Translations under genes and position numbers: made by a program
DNA from: an uncultured Lewinella sp.
Lineage (GTDB): Bacteria; Bacteroidota; Bacteroidia; Chitinophagales; Saprospiraceae
Direction of reading: 5' to 3'
NCBI GenBank assembly: GCA_937873655.1
Contig: CALMYQ010000133.1
Location: forward strand, 1 to 35,125
Length of the DNA stretch: 35,125 nt
The notes under the pieces: model-generated
What the model saw: the letters and a program-made list of their open reading frames with translations, nothing else
The model's database searches: none
Told to the model about the DNA's origin: nothing
Shown here: positions 23,482 through 32,828 of the stretch, in pieces
Layout of the letters: each line of letters begins with the position of its first letter
Position numbering within the stretch: position 1 is the stretch's first letter

Positions 23482-26400
23482 ATGGACAAAATCAAAAGAC
23501 TACAAGAAAGGTTCAAGGAGTTCAAAGCGACCAGTTGGGCCGTTGACAACAAAACGGCGATCTATATCATTACCCTGATCATCACCATATACGGGTTCTA
23601 TACCTTCAATACCCTGCCGAAGGAGCAATTTCCCGATATTGTAGTGCCCACCATTTCGGTGTCCACCATTTACGTCGGGAACTCCCCAAAGGACATTGAA
23701 AACCTGGTCACCCGGCCAATCGAAAAGCAGATCAAGGGGATTTCCGGCGCGAAGATCAACAAGGTGAATTCCATTTCGATGACGGATTACAGCATCATCA
23801 TTGTTGAATTCGACACCGATATCACCCCCGAAATCGCCAAACAAAAGGTCAAGGACGCAGTTGACAAGGCCAAAACCGACCTGCCGACCAACCTGACCAG
23901 CCAGCCGGAGGTCGTTGAATTTTCGATCAGCGACCTGCCCATCATGTTCGTCAATATCAGCGGCGATTACGACGGGCTCAAGCTCAAACGGTACGCCGAA
24001 AAAATGCAGGACCGTTTCGAAGCCCTGCCCGCTGTCAGCAAAGCCGAAATCGTAGGCGCACCGGAAAGGGAGATCCAGATCAACGTCGACCCGCTGGCCA
24101 TGGACAAAGCCATGCTGAGTTTCCAGGATATCGCCAACGCCATCGCTTCCGAGAACGTAGACATCAGCGGCGGCCAGCTTGAAGTGGGCGTTATGAACCG
24201 CTCACTCCGCGTAAAAGGCCAGTTTGTCAGCAGCCTGCAAATGTCCGACCTGGTGGTCAAAACGCCGACCGGCGGCGACGTTCGCCTCCAGGATATCGCT
24301 GAGATCAAGGACACCATCAAACAACAGGAAAGCTACGCCCGGCTCAACGGTCAGAACGTCGTCACGCTCAATATCGTCAAGCGGCCCGGTACCAACCTGA
24401 TCGATTGCGCCGACCAGATCAACCAGATCGTCGGGGAAATGAAAGGGTCCGTCCTGCCCAAAGACCTCGATGTGGTGATCACCGGCGACCAGAGCAAGCA
24501 GGCAGCAACCTCCTTCAACGAACTGGTGAACACCATCGTCATCGGTTTCATCCTGGTATTGCTGGTCCTGATGTTCTTCATGGGGGTAACCAACGCCTTT
24601 TTCGTGGCCCTCAGCGTTCCGCTCAGCGTATTTGTGGCCTTCATCTTCCTGCCGGCCGCCGATGCCATCGTGGGCAGCGACGTCACGCTCAACTTTATCG
24701 TGCTGTTCGCCCTGCTCTTCGGTCTGGGTATCATCGTGGACGACGCCATCGTGGTCATTGAAAATACCCACCGGATATTCAACAACGGAAAGGTACCCAT
24801 TGAAAGAGCCACCAAAATGGCGGCGGGCGAGGTGTTCATCCCGGTATTGGCCGGTACGGCTACCGTGGTGGCGCCGTTCTTCCCCCTGTTGTTCTGGAAG
24901 GGCATCGTCGGCAAGTTCATGATCTACCTGCCGACCATGTTGATCTTTACCCTGCTGGCCTCCCTGATCGTCGCATTCCTGATCAACCCGGTATTCGCGG
25001 CCAGCTTCATGCGCCCCGACGAAAAAGCGCCGACCGGCCGGTTCCGCATCTTCAAAAAATGGTGGATCTACCTGTTGCTGGGCCTCGGCATTCTGGCCCG
25101 TTTGGCGGGCGCCAAGACCTTCGGGAGCGTGCTGATCTTTATCCCCGTGTTTATCATCATCGACCGGGTATTCCTCAAAGGGGTCATTTACAATTTCCAG
25201 AATAAGACCCTCCCCAGGATGATGCACGCATACGAGCGGCTGCTGAAATGGCTCCTCAAAGGCAGAAGGCCGGGATGGGCATTCTTTTCGGTATTTATCC
25301 TGTTCTTCATTGCCCTGGCTTCGCTGATCGTCCGCAATCCGGATTTTCCGTTCTTCCCGAGCGGCCAACCCAACTTCATCTACGTTTACCTGAAGATGCC
25401 GGTAGGGACCCAGGCCGAGGAAACGAACCGGGTGCTGAAAGAGCTGGAGACCAGAACGTTCAAAGCCCTGGAAAGCCTCCATCCGGGCGATCCGGAATCC
25501 ATCGTGGAAAGCGTGATCTCCAACGTGGCCGTCAACGCCAACAACCCGATGGACAACAACCGGAGCGTACAGTCCAACCTGGGCAGGATCCAGGTTTCTT
25601 TTGTGGAATTCGCCAAGCGCCCCTACCAGCCTACCCTGCCCTATCTGGACAGCGTCCGGGCAGTCGTCAAAGGCATTCCCGGCACCGAAGTAACGGTTGA
25701 ACAGGAAGCCGCAGGGCCCCCTACCGACCCGCCCGTCAACATCGAGGTGGCCGGCGACGATTTCGAAGCCATCACCAAGGTCGCCAAAGACCTCCACAAC
25801 TACCTGGATACAAGCCGGGTAGAAGGTATCGAGAACCTGGCGCTGGATGTCGACCTGAACAACCCCGAGGTCACCCTTATCGTCGACAAGGAAAGGGCCG
25901 CAATCGAAGGCATCAGTACCGCTCAGGTGGGGAATGCCATCCGTACAGCCCTTTTCGGGTATGAAGCCAGTAAGCTCAAAGACGGCGAAGACGAATACAA
26001 GATCCAGATCAGGTACCAGGAAGAGCAGCGGAACAACCTCCAGAATCTGCTGAACATGCGGATCACCTTCCGGGATTTCAATACCGGCCGGATCAAACAG
26101 GTGCCCATCAGCGCCGTGACCACGTATGACTTTACCAGTACACCCGGTATGGTCAAACGGAAGAATATGCAAAGGACCATCCAGTTGCAATCGAACGTTA
26201 CCGACCTGACGGCCGTGCCCAGGATCAACCAGGCCCTGGCTCAAAAGATCGGAACGTTCAAGTCCAGCTACCCGATGCCGGAAGGCGTGACCATCAAACA
26301 AACCGGCGAGAGCGAGCAACAACAGGAAACCAACGCCTTCCTCGGCAAGGCCTTTTTCATTGCACTTGGCCTCATTTTCCTGATCCTGGTGTTGCAGTTC

Positions 26401-27042
26401 AACTCCTTGAGCAAGCCGTTTATCGTCCTTTCCGAGATCTTCTTCTCCGTCATCGGCGTGTTCGTCGGGTATGCCATAACCGGTATGTCCATGCCCACCA
26501 TCATGGTACTCGTGGGCGTGATCGGCCTGGCAGGCATCGTGATCAAGAATGGGATCCTCCTGATCGAATTCACGGACGAGCTGCGGGGTCGGGGGTACAA
26601 AACCCGGGAAGCGGCCATCGAAGCGGGGAAAGTGCGGATCATTCCGGTACTCCTTACCGCAGTGGCCACCATGCTGGGCCTTATCCCCCTGGCGATCGGC
26701 TTTAACATCAATTTCGGCACCCTGCTGTCCGACTTCGATCCGCATATCTGGATCGGCGGCGACAGCGTGGTGTTCTGGGGGCCGCTGGCCTGGACGATTA
26801 TCTTCGGTCTCATTTTCGCTTTCTTCCTTACCCTGCTGATGATCCCGAGCATGTATATCCTGTCAGAGCGCCTGCGGCGGCCGATGGTGAAATTTTACGG
26901 CACCAAGTTCGTAGCCCTTTTCGGCTTCTTCGGTCCGTTCTTCTTCATCTTCGTAGCCATCATGTACTTCATCCGGTGGATCACCGGCCGCCCGGTATGG
27001 AACGGTACCTATAAAACAATTCCAGAGGTGCAGGAAGGGTGA
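23482..27042 (+). CDS. RND-family inner-membrane efflux permease (AcrB-like)
   Basis: 1186 residues, longer than the usual 1030-1060 of AcrB. First membrane helix at 25-45, then FPDIVVPTISVSTIYVGNSP opens the porter domain. Helices 2-6 include the proton-relay helix FGLGIIVDDAIVVIENTHRI. GVIGLAGIVIKNGILLIEFTD and LRGRGYKTREAAIEAGKVRIIPVLLTA mark the second half. Extra length comes from an insert of two added hydrophobic stretches between TM6 and TM7 (about 526-565). A proton-driven exporter; the substrate cannot be told. The related cation-efflux branch shares the paired-Asp helix, but the overall pattern is HAE-like. Confidence 0.93.
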   Translation: MDKIKRLQERFKEFKATSWAVDNKTAIYIITLIITIYGFYTFNTLPKEQFPDIVVPTISVSTIYVGNSPKDIENLVTRPIEKQIKGISGAKINKVNSISMTDYSIIIVEFDTDITPEIAKQKVKDAVDKAKTDLPTNLTSQPEVVEFSISDLPIMFVNISGDYDGLKLKRYAEKMQDRFEALPAVSKAEIVGAPEREIQINVDPLAMDKAMLSFQDIANAIASENVDISGGQLEVGVMNRSLRVKGQFVSSLQMSDLVVKTPTGGDVRLQDIAEIKDTIKQQESYARLNGQNVVTLNIVKRPGTNLIDCADQINQIVGEMKGSVLPKDLDVVITGDQSKQAATSFNELVNTIVIGFILVLLVLMFFMGVTNAFFVALSVPLSVFVAFIFLPAADAIVGSDVTLNFIVLFALLFGLGIIVDDAIVVIENTHRIFNNGKVPIERATKMAAGEVFIPVLAGTATVVAPFFPLLFWKGIVGKFMIYLPTMLIFTLLASLIVAFLINPVFAASFMRPDEKAPTGRFRIFKKWWIYLLLGLGILARLAGAKTFGSVLIFIPVFIIIDRVFLKGVIYNFQNKTLPRMMHAYERLLKWLLKGRRPGWAFFSVFILFFIALASLIVRNPDFPFFPSGQPNFIYVYLKMPVGTQAEETNRVLKELETRTFKALESLHPGDPESIVESVISNVAVNANNPMDNNRSVQSNLGRIQVSFVEFAKRPYQPTLPYLDSVRAVVKGIPGTEVTVEQEAAGPPTDPPVNIEVAGDDFEAITKVAKDLHNYLDTSRVEGIENLALDVDLNNPEVTLIVDKERAAIEGISTAQVGNAIRTALFGYEASKLKDGEDEYKIQIRYQEEQRNNLQNLLNMRITFRDFNTGRIKQVPISAVTTYDFTSTPGMVKRKNMQRTIQLQSNVTDLTAVPRINQALAQKIGTFKSSYPMPEGVTIKQTGESEQQQETNAFLGKAFFIALGLIFLILVLQFNSLSKPFIVLSEIFFSVIGVFVGYAITGMSMPTIMVLVGVIGLAGIVIKNGILLIEFTDELRGRGYKTREAAIEAGKVRIIPVLLTAVATMLGLIPLAIGFNINFGTLLSDFDPHIWIGGDSVVFWGPLAWTIIFGLIFAFFLTLLMIPSMYILSERLRRPMVKFYGTKFVALFGFFGPFFFIFVAIMYFIRWITGRPVWNGTYKTIPEVQEG

Positions 27043-27147
27043 TAACCCTTTTCGTTGCCTTTTTAATTTGATATATTCCTTTCTTGGGCGGCTCCCTATC
27101 TTCAGGCAGTCGCCCAAGTTATTTTATAACCTGTTCTGAAAATTACC

Positions 27148-27155
27148 TATATTTG
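27148..27155 (+). promoter_or_regulatory. Candidate -7 box before the GH5 gene
   Basis: TATATTTG matches TAnnTTTG exactly. It is about 235 bases before the ATG at 27389, which would place the 10-bp repeat tract inside the 5' leader. No good -33 motif was seen. Confidence 0.35.
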
Positions 27156-27256
27156 GAAACACGAAGCAACACCGCACAACTTGCCTTAACCACCCTATTC
27201 AATATCCTCACTCATAAAACTGCCATTGGTCGGCGCAATAGCACCCCAACATAACT

Positions 27257-27386
27257 CCATAAACAACCATAAACCACCATAAACCATCATAAACCACCAT
27301 AAACCCATGAACCATCATAAACAACCATAAACAACCATAAACCACCATAAACCATCATAATCCCATAAACAACCATAATTCACCGC
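27257..27386. repeat. 10-bp minisatellite (ccataaacca), about 13 units
   Basis: Mostly 10-base units, CCATAAACAA, CCATAAACCA and TCATAAACCA, with two 8-base units. It runs to the last bases before the GH5 start. A shorter tract of the same words occurs at 7500-7540. The remainder of the gap (27043-27256) has no gene. Confidence 0.9.
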
Positions 27387-27388
27387 TC

Positions 27389-29461
27389 ATGAAACCGTTC
27401 ATTACCCTTTTTACGCTGTTTTTTTGGGTTGCCGCACCCCAGGCACAACCTGTCATTTACAAGGATGGGACCACGCTGATAACCGGTATATGGTCCGGGG
27501 CCGGTGGAGGCGGAACCGCCAACCTGGCCGAGGTTAGCACCAATTCCCCTTACGAAGGCAGCCTTCATTACCGTTTTGTTTATGCTTACACCGGTTGGTG
27601 GGCCGGCCTTGGGTTGAATATGGACAACTGGGGAGTCGACGCGCCGCGCAATCTCTCGGGGTACACGCATCTGCGCATCGCTTACCGGGGGCTGACGTCC
27701 GGGCAAACCCTGACCGTCCAACTGCGCAACAATTCCGATTACGGCAATTCGGTCGTCATCGGCGGCAGTACATCGAGCTATACCGTGGTGGATGTGCCGA
27801 TCCTTTCACTCACCATCGGCTCGCCTTTGGACATCAGCGCCGTCCGGGAGATCGACCTGAGCGTCGGTAATGCCGAAACCGGTTCGGGCACCGTTTATTT
27901 TGACGCGATTGAACTGGTGAACAGCAGTACCGGCAGCGAAGCCAGCGCCGCCACCTGGGCCCGCGCCAACAGCCTGCACACCGGCCTGAATACCGCCAAT
28001 TGGCTGGAGGCCTACTGGTTGATGCCGTTCAACGCCTATCCGGAAACCGGCAGGTACACCCGCGCCAACATCAGCGCTTTGCGGAACGCCGGCTTCGACG
28101 CCTTCCGCCTGCCGGTCACTTTCGAACGCATTTGCCCGACTACGCCGCCCTATACCATCGATTTCGACCAGACGGCATTCCACCTGGTCGACAGCATGAT
28201 CCTCTGGGCCGGGCTTTTCGATTTCCGGCTCATCATCGACAACCACCACGGCTATACCCTCACCGATGCCAATTACACCACCGAGATACCGCGCCTGAAG
28301 GCCATCTGGGCCCAGTTGGCGGCCCATTATGATGACCTGGACCCCGGGCAGTTCCTTTTTGAGGTCTACAACGAGCCGACCAACGCGATCTCCAGCAATA
28401 ATTTCAGGACGGTAGCCGCCGAGGTGCTGGCTTCTATCCGGGCCAACGAAACCCAAACCCACAGCGTTTTGGTAGGCGCCGCCGGCTGGAATTCAGGCGG
28501 AGAGCTCACCGGGTTCACCCCGCTCGACGATCCGGATATCATCTATACTTTCCACAGCTATGACCCATTCTTTTTTACGCACCAGGGCATGAGCTGGACC
28601 GACCCGCCCTATTTCCCCGCAATGAGCTTTCCGCAAGCCGGCGATGTGGAAGGGATCAACCAACTGTTCGACAACGTCAAAGCCTGGTCGGACGCCTACA
28701 ACGTGCCCGTTTGTCTGGGCGAGTACGGTTGCGCTACCTCGGCGGATGCAACCAGCCGGTGCAACTGGATCGAAACCATGACCGGCGCTTTCCACTCCAA
28801 CGGCTTTTCCGGTTTCTACTGGGACGCCATCTCGCCGACGGACGCGTTCGGGTTTTATACCGACGGCGTGATATCCGAGACAATGGTCATCCCGTGTTTT
28901 GCCGCCGCCATCGGACTGTACGCCGAGCCGCTGGCCGTCGAATTCGAGGATATGTCGATAGCATGCCGGGACGGATTGCCGGTGCTCAACTGGTCGGCTT
29001 TCCATTCGAATGAAGGCGATGTCTTTATAGTAGAACGGAGTGAGAACGGCCGGCAATGGGAAACGGCCGGGCAAATAAGGGCCGTTCCGGGCAGCTACCG
29101 CTACGAGTTTACCGACAAGGTGGCCGCAGCCTACTACCGGCTTTCCGCCCGCTATCCGGACGGTTCAAAACACGTTCTTCGGGTGCAAACGGCCGATTGC
29201 GGCGCCCCTGAGCCCGAATTGATCCTGTTCCCCAACCCGGCATCCGGTCAGCTTCATATAAAAATGACCGGCGATCAAAAACAGCTTACAGCCGTCCGGA
29301 TAATGAATTCCAGCGGCATGCAGGTGCTGAACCAGGTCTCGGCGGGCGGATTCGGCCATACGGCCTTGCTGGATGTGGGGAATTTACCCGGCGGTGTCTA
29401 TTGGGTGCAGGTGCAATGCGGTGATGAGACGATTGCCGGGCAAAGACTCATCGTGAGATAA
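27389..29461 (+). CDS. Secreted GH5-family glycoside hydrolase with T9SS type A sorting domain
   Basis: 690 residues with signal peptide MKPFITLFTLFFWVAAPQAQ. Residues about 25-180 form a jelly-roll carbohydrate-binding-like domain (YTHLRIAYRGL, YFDAIELVN). The GH5 TIM barrel spans about 195-510: GFDAFRLPVTFER, IIDNHHGY, the acid/base E329 in VYNEPT, TFHSYDPFFFTHQG and the nucleophile E445 in CLGEYGCA. The C-terminal 75 residues are a T9SS type A (Por) sorting domain: LILFPNPASGQLHIKM, then LDVGNLPGGVYWVQVQ and a basic end. Likely an endo-glucanase or endo-mannanase acting on plant or microbial polysaccharide outside the cell. It is monocistronic. Confidence 0.92.
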   Translation: MKPFITLFTLFFWVAAPQAQPVIYKDGTTLITGIWSGAGGGGTANLAEVSTNSPYEGSLHYRFVYAYTGWWAGLGLNMDNWGVDAPRNLSGYTHLRIAYRGLTSGQTLTVQLRNNSDYGNSVVIGGSTSSYTVVDVPILSLTIGSPLDISAVREIDLSVGNAETGSGTVYFDAIELVNSSTGSEASAATWARANSLHTGLNTANWLEAYWLMPFNAYPETGRYTRANISALRNAGFDAFRLPVTFERICPTTPPYTIDFDQTAFHLVDSMILWAGLFDFRLIIDNHHGYTLTDANYTTEIPRLKAIWAQLAAHYDDLDPGQFLFEVYNEPTNAISSNNFRTVAAEVLASIRANETQTHSVLVGAAGWNSGGELTGFTPLDDPDIIYTFHSYDPFFFTHQGMSWTDPPYFPAMSFPQAGDVEGINQLFDNVKAWSDAYNVPVCLGEYGCATSADATSRCNWIETMTGAFHSNGFSGFYWDAISPTDAFGFYTDGVISETMVIPCFAAAIGLYAEPLAVEFEDMSIACRDGLPVLNWSAFHSNEGDVFIVERSENGRQWETAGQIRAVPGSYRYEFTDKVAAAYYRLSARYPDGSKHVLRVQTADCGAPEPELILFPNPASGQLHIKMTGDQKQLTAVRIMNSSGMQVLNQVSAGGFGHTALLDVGNLPGGVYWVQVQCGDETIAGQRLIVR

Positions 29462-29486
29462 GGTCGCAGGGATTAAACACCAGGGA

Positions 29487-29531
29487 GCTGCGGGCAGGCA
29501 AAGAAGCCTTTACTTTTTGCCTGCCCGCAGC
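29487..29531. terminator. Strong bidirectional terminator between GH5 gene and maeB
   Basis: Perfect 16-bp stem: GCTGCGGGCAGGCAAA at 29487-29502 with TTTGCCTGCCCGCAGC at 29516-29531, loop 13 bases. It lies between two converging genes, 26 bases after one stop and 9 bases from the other. The A/T base of the stem gives short U runs in both directions. Confidence 0.8.
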
Positions 29532-29539
29532 AGGCCCGG

Positions 29540-31846
29540 CTATCCTTGTTGCTCCCGCATGGAAGCGCTCTGCGCATGTACCGCAGCGATGCCCACCATA
29601 TCTACGATCTGCCGCACGCTGGCGCCCAATTGCAGGATATGCACCGGTTTTTTCAGGCCCAGCAGGATCGGCCCGATCAGGTCCAGCCGCGAGGTGTGGC
29701 TGAGCAGGTTGTAAGCGATGTTAGCCGCCGACAGCGCCGGGAAGATCAGGATGTTCGCCCGGTGACCGGCCAGTTTGGAGAACGGGTAAAGCTGCTCCAG
29801 GGCTTCCGGGTTCAGCGCCAGGTGGGCCTGCATTTCACCGTCCACGATCCAATCCGGGTGGCGTTTGTGCAGAATGGAGGTTGCCGTTCGCATCAAAACG
29901 GCGGACTCGCCTTTGGGTACCGATCCGAAGTTGGAATAGGTTACCAGCGCGATTTTAGGCTCGATATTGAAAGCCCGCACCTCCTCGGCCACCAATTCCG
30001 TGATGTCGGCGATATCTTCAGCCGTGAGGTGGTGGTTGATGGTGGTATCTGCCAGGAAAAGCGGGCCGAACCGCGTCATGACGATATGGGTGCTGGCCAC
30101 TTTCTTGACGCCTTCGCGCGGACCGATCACCTGCAGCGCCGGCCTTACGGTATAGGGATATTTTTTGGTCAGGCCGCCGATCATGGCGTCGGCATCGCCG
30201 GTTTCCACCATCATGGCGCCGTAATAACTCCGGCTGCGCATAATGTCTTCCGCTTCCAGCACGTTGACGCCTTTGCGCTTGCGTTTTTCGTAGAACTTGG
30301 TGCTGTATTCCCTGAATTTGGCGGCTTCCTGTTCATTGGCCGGTGAATAAGGATCAATGATCTTTACCCCGGGAATAACGATGTCGTATTCCCTGAGGAT
30401 GGCATTGACCTTGTCGGCATTGCCCAGCAGGATCGGTTTTGCAATTTTCTCTTCGGCCACCACCTGGGCTGCTTTGAGCACCGACAGGTTGTCCGCATCC
30501 ACAAACACGACGCGCTTGACATCCTGTTTGGCTTTCGTTTCGATGATCTTCGACAGGGTATTGTCATGCCCGAGCCGGCGGTGCAGTTCCGTTTCATAGG
30601 CTTCCCAATCCGTGATCGGATGTTTGGCTACGCCGGTTTCCATGGCGGCGCGCGCAACAGCGGGGGCCACGGTGGCGATAAGCCTGGGGTCCACCGGTTT
30701 TGGGATAATGTAATCGGTACCGAATTTCAGGTTGAGGTTGTTGTAGGCCATGTTCACGATATCGGGGACCGGTTTTTTGGCCAGTTCGGCCAATGCGTAC
30801 ACGGCCGCCAGTTTCATGGCTTCGTTGATCTCAGAGGCCCGCACGTCGAGGGCTCCGCGAAAGATATAGGGGAATCCCAGGACGTTGTTTACCTGATTGG
30901 GATAATCCGAGCGGCCGGTCGCCATGATGCAGTCCGGTCGCGCTGCTTTGGCGTCTTCATAGGGGATCTCAGGGTTGGGGTTGGCCATGGCGAAAATGAT
31001 GCAGTTTCCGGCCATTCCCCCGATCATTTCCCGGTTCAGCACGTTTCCTTTGGAAAGGCCGATGAAGACGTCGGCGCCGTTCAGGATCTCGCCCAGGGAA
31101 GTGCCCGGGGGGACTGCGCTGTTCACGAATTCAGATTTTTTGCCGTCCAGGTCCTGGCGATCCGGGTGGATCAGCCCTTTACTGTCGTACATGAAGATAT
31201 TTTCCTTCCGCGCGCCCAACGAAACGTAGATGCGGGTACAGGAAATGGCCGAAGCGCCGGCGCCGTTGACGACGATCTTGACCTTGGAGATGTCTTTTTC
31301 CACCAGGTCCAGGGCGTTGAGCAAAGCCGCCCCGCTGATAATGGCGGTGCCGTGTTGGTCGTCGTGCATGACCGGAATATTCAACTCCTTTTTCAGCCGC
31401 TCTTCGATCTCAAAACAGGCCGGAGCCGAAATATCCTCCAGGTTGACCCCGCCGAAAGTGGGTTCCAGGATTTTTACCGTCCGTACGAATTCATCGATGT
31501 CCTTGGTGTTCAGTTCAAGGTCAAAACAGTCGATGTCGGCGTATATTTTAAACAGGAGCCCTTTCCCTTCCATGACCGGTTTGCTCGCTTCGGGGCCGAT
31601 ATCCCCCAACCCCAATACGGCGGTACCGTTGCTGATCACGGCCACCAGGTTGCCTTTGGCCGTATACCGGTATACATCGTTCACATCCTGTTCGATGGCC
31701 AGGCAGGGTTCGGCCACGCCCGGCGAATAGGCAAGCGACAGGTCCCGTTGATTGGCGGTTTCCTTGGTCGGAATCACTTCGATCTTTCCCGGTCGTCCTT
31801 TCGCATGATAATGAAGGGCTTTTTCCTTCAGTGTATTCTTGTCCAT
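29540..31846 (-). CDS. maeB: NADP-dependent malic enzyme (MaeB type, with phosphotransacetylase-like domain)
   Basis: 768 residues, the normal size for MaeB. The malic domain (about 1-170) shows [11 protein letters not shown] with the catalytic Tyr, [19 protein letters not shown] with the catalytic Lys, and metal-binding [14 protein letters not shown] and MHDDQHGTA. The NAD(P)-binding half has [12 protein letters not shown] and [13 protein letters not shown]. The C-terminal third (about 430-768) is phosphotransacetylase-like ([44 protein letters not shown]). It oxidatively decarboxylates malate to pyruvate, supplying NADPH. The PTA part in this family is usually regulatory (acetyl-CoA sensing) rather than catalytic. 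Transcribed alone. Confidence 0.96.
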   Translation of the reverse strand: MDKNTLKEKALHYHAKGRPGKIEVIPTKETANQRDLSLAYSPGVAEPCLAIEQDVNDVYRYTAKGNLVAVISNGTAVLGLGDIGPEASKPVMEGKGLLFKIYADIDCFDLELNTKDIDEFVRTVKILEPTFGGVNLEDISAPACFEIEERLKKELNIPVMHDDQHGTAIISGAALLNALDLVEKDISKVKIVVNGAGASAISCTRIYVSLGARKENIFMYDSKGLIHPDRQDLDGKKSEFVNSAVPPGTSLGEILNGADVFIGLSKGNVLNREMIGGMAGNCIIFAMANPNPEIPYEDAKAARPDCIMATGRSDYPNQVNNVLGFPYIFRGALDVRASEINEAMKLAAVYALAELAKKPVPDIVNMAYNNLNLKFGTDYIIPKPVDPRLIATVAPAVARAAMETGVAKHPITDWEAYETELHRRLGHDNTLSKIIETKAKQDVKRVVFVDADNLSVLKAAQVVAEEKIAKPILLGNADKVNAILREYDIVIPGVKIIDPYSPANEQEAAKFREYSTKFYEKRKRKGVNVLEAEDIMRSRSYYGAMMVETGDADAMIGGLTKKYPYTVRPALQVIGPREGVKKVASTHIVMTRFGPLFLADTTINHHLTAEDIADITELVAEEVRAFNIEPKIALVTYSNFGSVPKGESAVLMRTATSILHKRHPDWIVDGEMQAHLALNPEALEQLYPFSKLAGHRANILIFPALSAANIAYNLLSHTSRLDLIGPILLGLKKPVHILQLGASVRQIVDMVGIAAVHAQSASMREQQG

Positions 31847-31958
31847 TGTTTCAACAATTTCGACCCATCCGGGCCATTTGGTTATGAATAGACGGCCTGA
31901 GTGGCCGCCGGTCAGGGCTGAATGTTCTGTTGAAGGTGATTTGCTGATTCGATGTTGA

Positions 31959-32057
31959 GACCGTTCAAAACAGTGTTTTCACGCAAAGACGCAAAAATCT
32001 GATTTTTAGCAAGCTGCGCATGCTAAAAATCCGGTTGACACAAAATGCTGAACGGTC
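31959..32057. repeat. Nested inverted-repeat element between maeB and pnuC
   Basis: Outer arms GACCGTTCA (31959-31967) and TGAACGGTC (32049-32057) enclose a strong inner hairpin: GATTTTTAGCA (32001-32011) with TGCTAAAAATC (32021-32031). The inner hairpin, A/T-rich at its base, could terminate pnuC transcripts. The whole 99-base unit could be a small repeat element. Confidence 0.6.
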
Positions 32058-32089
32058 CCTCAAAGTTTTCAAATCACCCTCCGTCAGCT

Positions 32090-32178
32090 GTAGCTCCCAA
32101 GAGCGAAGGCGGCAAATCAACCCCCGACCGCCGAAGCTTCGGCGTAGGCGGTAAATCATCAAATCACCGCATCATCAA
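32090..32178. repeat. Palindrome and short-word repeats downstream of pnuC
   Basis: A perfect 16-base palindrome, CGCCGAAGCTTCGGCG, lies at 32129-32144, between GGCGGCAAATCAAC and GGCGGTAAATCATC, which repeat each other. AAATCATC words follow up to the pnuC stop. No gene seen; the rest of the gap 31847-31958 is unremarkable. Confidence 0.6.
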
Positions 32179-32179
32179 A

Positions 32180-32779
32180 TCATCCCATCCTCGCATCTCC
32201 GATGCCTCCCCCGCTCATCGTCCGCCGCCATTCGAGCCATCCCGAAATACACAACAACAAATATACGAGATAGAGCCCGGAGGTCAGGTATAAACCTTTC
32301 AGCAGATAGATCGGAATGGCGACCAAATCTACAAGTATCCAGATCACCCAGTTGTCGATCTTCTTCTGGGTCAGCAGGTACTGGGCGATCAGGCTTGCCA
32401 CGGTTGTAAAAGCGTCGAAATAAGCAAAGTCGGCATCGGTCCTGGTATCCATAAAATATCCCCAGACCAGGGTACCGGTCAGGATGACGCCGGAGACCAA
32501 TGCCAGATTCATGCTATTGAGCCGGGTGACGGCCACTTCCGAAACCGCGCCTTTGCGCCGGGCCCAATTGTACCATCCGTAGCTGTTCAACCCGATGTAA
32601 AACACATGCAGGATTGCATCGGAATACAACCTGGAAACAAAAAATATATATACGTAAACGGATACGGTAAGGATGCCGAAAGGCCAGGCAATTATTTTTT
32701 CCCTGGTCAGCAGGAACACATGGATCAATCCGCTGACGGTGGCAATGATTTCCAGAATGGTTAACAGGTCGATGTTCAT
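32180..32779 (-). CDS. pnuC: Nicotinamide riboside transporter PnuC
   Basis: 199 residues, a usual size, with about seven membrane helices (for example IIAWPFGILTVSVYVYIFFV, GLNSYGWYNWARR, LNLALVSGVILTGTLVWGYF-like, WVIWILVDLVAIPIYLLKGL). The PnuC signatures are the YGWYNW motif and the paired W-W-D helix IDNWVIWILVDL. It carries a vitamin (nicotinamide riboside, or thiamine in some Bacteroidota relatives) across the inner membrane by facilitated diffusion. No thiamine riboswitch or NadR-like site was recognised upstream, and no kinase gene is adjacent, so the substrate stays open. prfA lies 49 bases upstream on the same strand. Confidence 0.9.
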   Translation of the reverse strand: MNIDLLTILEIIATVSGLIHVFLLTREKIIAWPFGILTVSVYVYIFFVSRLYSDAILHVFYIGLNSYGWYNWARRKGAVSEVAVTRLNSMNLALVSGVILTGTLVWGYFMDTRTDADFAYFDAFTTVASLIAQYLLTQKKIDNWVIWILVDLVAIPIYLLKGLYLTSGLYLVYLLLCISGWLEWRRTMSGGGIGDARMG

Positions 32780-32828
32780 TGTGCGAATATTCCGGCGCCT
32801 ACCGGCAATTTACGGATCCGAAGAAAAC

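Noticed and set aside
24202..26745. 847-codon minus-strand frame inside the RND permease gene
   Set aside because: It is the antisense shadow of a strongly coding gene; its product is rich in His, Asp, Gly and Gln with no domain, as expected from the reverse of a GC-rich coding frame.
27257..27386. CRISPR array
   Set aside because: The units are only 8-10 bases with no spacers, and no cas gene is nearby.
30566..31891. 441-codon plus-strand frame opposite maeB
   Set aside because: Antisense shadow; MaeB on the minus strand is full length and well conserved.
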